Positions 56,110-64,000 of a stretch of 64,000 nucleotides of DNA are shown here, in pieces. The position numbers and the translations under genes were made by a program. Numbering within the stretch: the stretch's first letter is position 1; the number at the start of each line of letters is the position of its first letter. Location of the stretch: the NCBI GenBank assembly GCA_003996215.1, contig QJPP01001690.1, forward strand, positions 429,782 through 493,781, in the 5' to 3' direction. The notes beneath the pieces were generated by a model that did not search any database, had not been told where the DNA came from, and saw only the letters and a list, made by a program, of their open reading frames with translations. Origin of the DNA: Jaltomata sinuosa (Eukaryota > Streptophyta > Magnoliopsida > Solanales > Solanaceae).

Positions 56110-57167
56110 TGTTTTAGGGGGAAAAATAATTTGACTTTAAAAATTATTTCAAAAAACTAAGTTAAATTTCAAAACAATTTTAGAAAACGCAAGACTCGCC
56201 ACTTAATTAATTAGAGGAAAATTCAGAAAACCTTTTAAGAAATTTGTAAAGTTCAAAACAGATAAAGAAAAACTTTGAAAATTTAGAGATTTTGGGTAAG
56301 AGGTTCATAATAATACTCTTGGAAGAGTGTTAAGGCACCAAAAGTATCCGCTAATTCACGGTTATCCATCGATTTAAAACAACTCTTATTTTTTACTAAC
56401 TTCGAAAAATATTATTTGTTTTGAAAAATACGAGAATATTACCAACAAAATAATTTACCTAAGGATAAGTGATGAAGTTTGAAACTATTGAAAATGGTCT
56501 AAGAAAAACATGCTTTGTACTTGGAAGTTTTAAGAAAAGTAACTACCATTTGAAAATGAGCAATAAGGATAACTTCTTTTCATAAATATTGAAACCGGAG
56601 TAAGATGTTTAGGAAATAATGTAAGACTCTAGCAAAAGTCCATTTCTTAGACTTGAAACTAGTAAATCAAATAAGAATAAAAATTTAATTTAAGAGTCAC
56701 TTATTTGATTAAGTGGCCGAATTAAAACACAAACAAAAAATAACAATTCTTTAGGGGACTTAACTAAGTTAATTAAATAAAAGTTTGAATTATTAACAAA
56801 CAATTAATATAAATGAATTACAAGTAAATAAGAGAAAGAGTTAAGATTTGGGCCCCTTTTTGGCCCACTTAAAAGCTGTCCAGATTTGGGCTTTAATTTA
56901 TGGACTTTGTGTCAATTTCAGCCTCTGTATATCAGTTGTATATCGACAACATCTTTTTGCATGTTTTTAGGTATATACACTGTATATTAGTGTATAAATC
57001 TTGTGTACTTGCTTCCCTTTCTCCACTCATTGTTGTATATCACTTGTATATTAGTTATAATTTCCATATACACCATATATTAGTGTATAGATGTTGTTTC
57101 TCAGTCTATATTTGCTGTATATCATGCATATCCCCTGTATATTGCGTTGTGCACCAGCTCTTTTTGA

Positions 57168-58264
57168 CTTAGTTTGAGGCTTGACTCGATAGGTATTATT
57201 GAGTTTTAATTCAACGCAAAATGCAAGAAGGAGGGAGTCCATATGGGACTCGGATTGATGGAGTTCATGCATAAAATAAGATAAGGACTAGAGACGCATT
57301 GACACTTCATACCAACAAGATCATGTCAAAATGCTATCAACTAAAATTAAAGCTAAAGCTAAAACAAGGATCAAACATATGGAGTCGAATAGATTCAAAT
57401 GAACCAAGGATAATCATTTCCTATTCACAATCTGTATGAGAAGATGAGGCATATATGTAAGGCAAAAAATAAAATTTTGACATATTAAGCTGCTAGAAAT
57501 CCAATTTGGACCTTCAAACACTTCTGAAAATTTTTACTAGTTCATGACAGTGAATTCGTGGATTGAAACCAATTCGTGGAATTTGATAATCTCATTAGTA
57601 CTGTTAAACATACTAGAGGCCACCAACCAATTTAGCATACAAGTTTAATGAAAACAAGTTTTGAGGAATATTTAATCGACAACTTGCAACAGAGAACTCA
57701 CATTTATCATAACGTATCACCAAGGAACATCCTATTAGTCTAAATGATTATTTTAGTTACTGGTTTACAGAGAAACCAAGGAAAACATACACTCGAACGA
57801 ACATGAAATTTGACAGCAAGCCACAGAGAGAACGAACAGTGGATTAATATATTCCCAAATATTAAAATTTGAGCCTGAAATATAATAAAATTTGAGCCTG
57901 AAATATAATAAAATTTGAGCCTAGAAGTTACACATACTCTTCTTATATCAAGCATAGCAACCACAGATTCTACACCAAACATAAAGAAAAAAATGGGGAG
58001 TATTGGGTCTTTAGAAGCATCTGGGATGAGCCAAACCAGAGAGTTCAAAGCCCATCTCAAGCTCAACCATTCTCCAAATAGCTCAACCCATCTTCCTAAT
58101 AATCAAACAAAACCAAATAAAACAATGCTTAATCAAACCAACAACAACTCTTTAACGCAATGAGATCACAACAGCTAACCAACCAGAACAAGAAACAGAA
58201 AGATAAAGTGAAAAAGAAGAAGAATTTACCTTTTTCGGGCAGGAACTGAGAACGACGAGTTGAG
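57168..58264 (-). other. Extra 1.1-kb segment in the H 5' LTR, with a possible captured gene fragment
   Basis: This segment lies between CAGCTCTTTTTGA and TTCTTGGGATCG, which are adjacent in the left LTR (near 36020). On the minus strand a pyrimidine-rich, gene-like leader leads to GAAAAAGGTAAATTC (possible splice donor at 58229), a T-rich stretch and ATTATTAGGAAG (possible acceptor at 58096). An open frame then runs from 58066 to 57740. Its first part (MSLRWALNSLVWLIPDASKD, then FFFMFGVESVVAMLDIRR) includes one hydrophobic stretch that could span a membrane. I do not recognise the family. It could also be LTR sequence lost from the other copy. Confidence 0.5.
57864..57923. repeat. 23-bp direct repeat, three units
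   Basis: AAAATTTGAGCCTGAAATAT AAT is repeated twice with a third partial unit, within the insert in the H 5' LTR. Confidence 0.9.
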
Positions 58265-59564
58265 TTCTTGGGATCGTTTCTACTTTCTAACGAACTAATG
58301 TTAGACACCTCTTGGTTTTCAAGAGTATAACACCAAAAGACCCAAAAAATCTTCAATGAAACAGTATATTTTGCTTTCAATTCGATTTTTCAAATTTCCC
58401 CAAAAGCTAGAGAAAGACTCTCCAAGGCTTTGCTACCCAAAAAAAAGCCTCCCTTCACAGTGGAGGAGGGAGGGGTTTATATAGGAGAGCTGGGAGATGG
58501 AATTTGGGGGAGGAAACTTGAGAATTTCGGATAGAATTTTGACAAAATTTGAATTTTGAATCAAAATTCTTGTGATGAGGGCACGTAAGTACCTTGGAGT
58601 ACGAATTTGATCATGCACCAATGATCTTGGGAGGAATCTGCTACATCTCACGGAGAGGAATATTGTAGTAGCCACCTGTAATTTCTAGGTTCTTCTAGAA
58701 GGTGAACAACTCATCAATTTTTGTACAAACAAACGGTGATAGGGAAACTAATGGAGTGGTAATGATTTCTGGGATTTAGGTGTCGTTTGGAGGCCTAATG
58801 GAGGTCATTTGGTTGCTGGGTTTGACGGATGAAGAAGCTGGGTTTGTTGTTGTCGTGTGAAACAACGAATATGGAGAAGAGTTTAGGGGTCATTTGGTGT
58901 GAGTGTTTTCGTGAGAAGAGAAGAAGAGATAAGGGTGTGTGGAGGTGTTAGGCCTGGACGGATCAAGGGAATTTGGGAGTGAGCTGGACCGGATTTTGGG
59001 CCAATTGCTGCTTGAAAATTGAGGGGAAGGAGGGTTAAGGAATGCCGAATTTGGTTGAATTGATAACCAAGGAATTTAAATTATGGCCACATGATTGAGA
59101 TTGTAGCCAAATTAAACCTAATTGAATTAATTCAAAAGAAATTAGGCCATAATTGGAATAAGGATGAATTAAACATGATTAATTTAATTGAGCTTTTATT
59201 ATTTAATACAACTAAAATAATTAATTTGTCATCATATTTAATCACGTATTTATAAAACACTAATTTCATAATTTATTTCTCGGTTAAACTATTTTGACCA
59301 AAATAGACAGTAGTAAAATATTTTGAAATAATTTTGGATAAATTCTTTGAATATCCATTAAATTTCACAAAATAATATACATCTATATATATTATAAGTA
59401 TATGTAGACGTATTTTTATTCATGTAAATTATAGAATATTCTTTGGGATTAATTTTAGAAAATTCTTTTAATTGCGAAATTAATTATTAAAAATTATTTT
59501 AAAAATTCAAAGGCTCAATAATTAATCTGATATTGGAGGGCAAAAATTGAGTGTCAACAGTGAG

Positions 59565-60037
59565 GGCTAAAGTGTATTATTGAAAACTTGTGTGCTAGGG
59601 TTATTTTATTTGGAACATTGATTGATGATGTCATTAATAGTGGGTATATTGCAAACACTTTTCAAGTTTTATAAGGAATCCAAAATAAGTTTTTGAAAGT
59701 GGGTATTCACCCACTTCACCCATGAAACATAACCTGATAAGTTTTAGGATCAACCCATATTCCCATTGAAGTACAATTACATATAAGAATTATATAACTA
59801 ACTGAGTCCATAACTTTAAGAACCAAATGAGACTAACACAATCCTTTGAACAAGATGTTCCATTGCAAATATGCCTCGTCTCTGGTTGGTACCTGACTAG
59901 AGATTGCTTTCCCACCAGCAATCATAACATAAGGATTATCAAAGCAGTAAGCCCCAGTTGTCTCAACCAACACAAGTAAGTTGGTGACGCATTTTATCTA
60001 CCACGTGGAGGGAGGCGATCGTAAATTCATCATAAGA
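59565..60037. other. Sequence between H and the copia 3' LTR, no gene seen
   Basis: This is the right flank of H and the left flank of copia. There is no long open frame and no repeat match in the window. AGTAG at 60038-60042 is the left target duplication of the copia element. Confidence 0.55.
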
Positions 60038-60042
60038 AGTAG

Positions 60043-60643
60043 TGTTCGGATCGAGAACCTGAGTATTGCAAAATTTAGCCAAACAATATTATAATGATAA
60101 TAACAAAGACAATAATAAGTTTATAATAATGGTAATTAAAGAAAATAAAGAATGCACAAATTTAACGTGGTTCGATCAGTGTGACCTACATCCACAAGCG
60201 GAGATGAACAAATTTTATTATACCAACAAAAGTATAATAGAGAGTATAAAATTAGAGTAAATACTCTAATTACCCAAAAATATCCCAAGAGAATAACCTC
60301 ACAAGATCACTCCAAAAGAATGGTTCACACAAGTGTTTTCCAACACCCACTCTCTTACAAAATATAGTACTCTAAACGGAAAGACAAAGGAAGAAAGCAA
60401 AGAAATATTTTCAAGTATTTCAAGGTGTGATTTCAAGTAAAAGAAACACTTCTATTTGTAGAAAGAAAGTTCTTGGTCTCCAAGTTTGTGATGTCATGGA
60501 TGATGTCATGCATAAATGGTTTTAACCACATATCATAAACTTGATCCCCAATTCTATTATTCACTATGTATTCTTGCAAATAGGCTTATGCCTATATGAG
60601 TAGGGCCCACTTGTAAAATAATCAAAATAAAGGCCATATTATA
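60043..60643 (-). repeat. Copia 3' LTR
   Basis: It is 601 bp long and similar to 52516-53116. On the minus strand it starts TATAATATGGCC (second base G to A) and ends GATCCGAACA. It is preceded on that strand by CCAAGGTGAAGATT, a copia-type polypurine tract (60644-60657). The left flank is AGTAG. Confidence 0.9.
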
Positions 60644-60697
60644 AATCTTCACCTTGGCTTAATTTTGACTGGTATAGTATACGCTCCACCCTCTCCG

Positions 60698-62646
60698 CTA
60701 AAGCCCAAATGGGCTAAAACATTCTTCGTGAATGGAAAGCAAGTCCAAGCAGAGCTTGAACTTACCAACTAGAAGAGGCTTTGTAACCATGTCAGCAGAA
60801 TTTTCTCTGGTGTTGATCTTCTGGACAGAGACTTTTCCATCAGCAATGGTTTCTCGAATAAAATGACACTTGATATCAATGTGTTTTGTTCTCTCGTGAT
60901 ACATCTGATCTTTAGTCAAGTGAATGGCACTTTGACTATCACATAAAATGATAATACTATCTTGGTGTGAACTGAGTTCAGCAAATAGACCCTTCAACCA
61001 TAAGACTTCTTTGGTTGCTTCAGTCACTGTCATATATTCTGCTTCGATAGTAGATAAATCTACTACATGTTGTAATGTAGCTTTCCAGCTGATAGCACAA
61101 CCATTAATGCAAAATACATAGCCTGTGAGTGATCTTTTTTTTGTCAAGATCACCTGCATAATCTGAGTCTACAAAACCAACCAAAATATTAGTATTTTTT
61201 CCAAAATCTAAACATGCGTTTGAAGTACCTTGCAAGTATCTGAGAATTCATTTCACAGCATGTCAATGCGCTTTACCAAGATAAGCCATATATCGACTTA
61301 CAACACTAACTGCTTATAAAATATCCAGATATGTACACACCATTGCATACATAATATTGCCAACTGCACTGGAATATGGTACCTGTTCCATATATCTCTC
61401 TTCTTCCTCTGACTGCGGTGATTGAGCAGCTGATAACTTAAAATGAGCAGCAAGAGGAGTATTCACTGGTTTAGCATCTTTCATGCCAAACCTTTCCAAT
61501 ACCTTCTCTAAGTACTTCTTCTGGGTCAGGAATAGCCTGTTAGTTCCTCGATCTCTCTTGATCTCCATGCCAAGGATTTTCTTAGCTGCTCCCAAATCTT
61601 TTATTTCAAATTCACTTTTTAGCTAAATTTTCAAATATTGTGATTTTCTGTAAAATCCTTAGCAACAATGAGCATGTCATCAACATATAGCAATAAGTAA
61701 ATAAATGAACCATCATTTAACTTTCGAAAGTAAACACAATTATCATACATGCTTCTCGAATAACCATGACCTAACATAAAGGAATCAAACCTCTTGTACC
61801 ATTGTCTTGGAGACTGCTTTAATCCGTACAAGGATTTCTTCAACAAGCAAATATGATCTTCTTTTTCTTCAATTTCAAAACCTTCAGGTTGATGCATACA
61901 TATTTGTTCCTCAAGTTCGCCATGTAAGAAAGTTGTCTTAACATCAAGTTGTTCTAAATCCAAATCATACATGGCAACTAAGGCAAGCAAGACATGAATA
62001 GAGCTATGTTTAATAACATGTGAGAAAATATCATTAAAATCAACTCCTTGTATCTGACTATAGCCCTTTGCAACTAATCGTGCCTTATACCTTGCATCTT
62101 CAACCCCTTGAATTTCATCCTTTCTCTTGAAGACCCATTTACAACCAATAATTCTCTTTCCTGATGGTGGCTTTATAAGAGACCAAGTACCATTCTTGTA
62201 GGGAGATTCAATTTCTTTATTCATTGTAATCAGCTACTTGGATGAATCAGCATCAGAAACTGCTTCTGAATAATTTGATGGCTCTTCAATTTCTTCTGTT
62301 TCCTGTGCAATTGAAAAAGTAAATGCAAAAAAATCTCCATACATTCCTGATTTTTGAATTTGTCTCTTTGGTCTGTGTGTGGCTACGGAATACTCATTTA
62401 GTTCAACATCAAAAGTCACAACTTCTGGCTCAACTTCTGGAGCTTCAGTTTCTGGAGTTTCAACTGTATTTTATTTCACAGTTGATGACCTTGGCTCAGA
62501 AGGAATTCCAAGCTCAAGCTCCACCTACTCATTTATACCCTGCTCTTTGTTTTTGTTACAAGAACTAGAATACTCTTTTCTGGAATGTAACATAGAGAAT
62601 TTATCAAAGGTTATATCTCTGCTAATTATAAATTTTGGTACTTGGG
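60698..62646 (-). pseudogene. Copia pol remnant: end of integrase, RT, RNase H
   Basis: On the minus strand: the integrase C-terminal phrase TQVPKFIISRDITFDKF (about 62640-62590), RT from 62224 (NGTWSLIKPPSGKRIIGCKW, then KARLVAKGYSQIQGVDF, LDVKTTFLHGELEEQICM, LYGLKQSPRQWYKRF, and the catalytic YVDDMLIV near 61670), a frame break at about 61620, then KILGMEIKRDRGTNRLFLTQ (61595-61314). After further stops comes RNase H (61159-60698: TGYVFCINGCAISWK, STIEAEYM, CDSQSAIHL, HIDIKCHFIRE). The order and wording fit the Tork/Tnt1-like group. Stops and shifts make it non-functional. It is cut at 62646 by G. Confidence 0.92.
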
Positions 62647-64000
62647 TGTCACGACCCGATTTCTCGGTCATGATGGCACCTACAACCCCCCAGTAGGCGA
62701 ACCAATCCCCGTAGCCCAGAACAGTTAGTATTGGGCTACTATCTAACAAATAAGAGAACAAGACGAAGAGAACAGATAAAAGGACTATAAATATATACAT
62801 ATGCGGAAACTAAACCAACCCCCAAGACCCGGTATCATAGTATAGAGCCAAAACTACATACATGGAGTGCAAACGATCCAGACAATATATACAGATGTCT
62901 CTGAATGGTAATAGAGTACATGAAGCAAAAGATAAACTAAAGCTAAGCTCCGATCGCCAAGAGCTCACCCTCAGTCTGAAGTAGTCCCCAACAGATCTCC
63001 AAGCACGAATCACAACGATCTAATGGCGATGGCCCACGCTAGGATCTGCACCCAAAGATGCAGGGGGTAGGGGTGAGCACCAAATGCGAAGCATAAGGTA
63101 CCCAGTAGGTATCATAGGCCGACTGGGCACATATAAGATAAAAGCGTAGTAACAGATAGAATAGAAGCAAGCAGTCACAGAAATCAACAAAAGGTACACA
63201 GGAACTAGCCCAGAGGGAAATCTACAGAACCACATGTGAGGCTAGTAAGCAGAATATACACACCATAGGCACAGGTGAAAGTAAGAAATAACGCACTTGG
63301 GGTCCTTGCAATAACAGTGTATACATAATAAGTTTACGAAATGGACGGTGATAGCCGGGTAACAGCTTCAAAAGTGTAAGAAGAAGAGACGAAAGAGTAA
63401 TGATAGGCATGGCTTAGTGGGACATGAATCAAGACCCAACTTAATATATCAAGTCTCAAACCAGCAACTACAGTCTAGAGCAGTAACCAATTTTATAAAT
63501 TTAACCGTAACAATGGGAAATTCTTTAAGTAAATGCAGAGCTAACCTACAGTCCCCCGGCCGCCCAACAATCGAGGAACACAAACAAGTGTAAAACAAAC
63601 CTCCGGATCCCATACTACTGAGGCGTACAATCACAAACAGCAAGAACGAAGGGTGGAGCCTCAAACAAATGAATGATATGATGCTATGAAGATCTCAAGT
63701 GAAATGGATCTCTGTAAATGTATCCCCCCCTACCTCCTCCGGCGCCGATCCGCCAGCAGGTAGGTTTATGGAAGGACACTGCCGTATAGCCTCTACTCAA
63801 AACCGTATACCTTGCCTCCGGCAACCAGCCCGTACCCCTGGCCCGGAAAAATTGGCAAGGTTCGCATGGCAGGTCCTGACCCATACAAAATCTCAGTATC
63901 CAAACATGTTGTCCGAAGCAAGTTCGAGTATCATAAGATACGAGACCCCAGTCCTCGAATATGCATGCCCAGACCCTGTCCAGGACTAAAGTAGTAGGAA
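62647..64000 (-). mobile_element. LTR G, partial, minus strand, running off the window
   Basis: It starts on the plus strand with TGTCACGACCCGATTTCTC, the reverse complement of the end of F. Its content matches the reverse of F from about 43971 back to 42470, where the window ends (TTTAGTCCTGGACAGGGTCT on the minus strand). The expected left target duplication is TTGGG (62642-62646). Whether it is a solo LTR or the LTR of a full element cannot be seen. Confidence 0.85.

Larger units (their letters stand above)
31972..59559 (-). mobile_element. Ogre/Tat-like LTR retrotransposon H with gag remnants, minus strand
   Basis: The 5' LTR is on the right (56110-59559) and the 3' LTR on the left (31972-37323). 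The target duplication GTGAG is perfect (31967-31971 and 59560-59564). On the minus strand the order is LTR, tRNA-Arg-type PBS, leader, coiled-coil/zinc-knuckle ORF, gag, hairpin region, tandem repeats, polypurine tract, LTR. E and F inserted later. A duplicated leader together with a copia fragment occupies 50593-56109. No protease, RT, RNase H or integrase could be found, so H depended on other elements or lost pol. Confidence 0.9.
56110..59559 (-). repeat. H 5' LTR (right), with a 1.1-kb insert
   Basis: On the minus strand it starts TGTTGACACTCAATTTTTG at 59559 and ends CCCCTAAAACA at 56110, next to the PBS. It matches the left LTR throughout except for an extra segment at about 57168-58264. 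A likely TATA box (minus TATATAAA) is at 58476-58483. Confidence 0.9.

Noticed and set aside
57740..58066. A functional 108-residue membrane protein gene
   Set aside because: It lies inside an LTR insert, the frame runs into a 23-bp repeat and no complete gene structure is visible; at most it is a gene fragment.
57168..58264. Possible Helitron in the H LTR (TTAG near the left end, GA near the right end)
   Set aside because: Insertion between A and T, a proper CTRR end and the 3' hairpin could not be shown; the match is too weak.
1..64000. tRNA, rRNA or other structural RNA genes
   Set aside because: The only tRNA-like matches are primer-binding sites (TGGTATCAGAGCC and TGGCGACTC types); no cloverleaf or rRNA sequence was seen.

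Overview
The window is plant nuclear DNA made almost entirely of LTR retrotransposons nested in one another. I found no intact host gene, RNA gene or CRISPR array. Element types (Tekay/Del-like chromoviruses with a C-terminal chromodomain, Ogre/Tat-like elements with long LTRs, a Tork-like copia element, a hAT-type MITE with CAGTGGCGGAGCC ends) indicate a eudicot. The LTR style suggests Solanaceae, but that is an inference from memory of similar repeats. All coding remnants carry stops, frameshifts or deletions, as expected for old, silent, pericentromere-like heterochromatin.

Layout, left part (1-31.1 kb). A fragment of a Tekay-like gag-pol (1-1116) is fused to an Ogre/Tat-like element without coding capacity (A1, 1117-28860). 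A1 has been opened by three insertions of one Tekay-like family (B). B1 is full length (4698-13759, duplicated target CCTTT). B3 is a solo LTR on the minus strand inside the A1 tandem repeats (16146-18161, CAATG). B2 is full length and lies inside the A1 3' LTR (19167-28793, ATAAC). A solo LTR of the A family follows (A3, 28986-31143, GTTTC).

Layout, right part (31.1-64 kb). A second Ogre/Tat-like element on the minus strand (H, 31972-59559, GTGAG) has gag-type remnants but no visible protease, reverse transcriptase or integrase. It contains two solo-LTR-like insertions, E (32302-35283, ATATT) and F (40039-43971, TTTGG). It also contains an internal duplication carrying the 5' half of a copia element. 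The 3' half of a copia element lies outside H at 60043-62646 and is interrupted by a further LTR (G) that runs off the window.

How the pieces fit. Seven insertions have a perfect 5-bp duplicated target at both ends, so the order of events can be read. The most informative structure is the split copia. Its 5' LTR (inside H) and its 3' LTR (outside H) are each flanked by AGTAG, but in the wrong order. Part of the H leader, with its primer-binding site, is present twice. One tandem duplication followed by one internal deletion explains both facts. It predicts that the missing copia 5' half and a second copy of 53122-55300 lie just right of the window.

Two other patterns deserve attention. Both Ogre-like elements carry repeated hairpins whose two arms change together. 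The A1 satellite-like arrays also encode a stem-loop that changes in a compensating way between the 40-bp and 70-bp units. Domain boundaries inside decayed elements are approximate; LTR ends supported by target duplications are exact.
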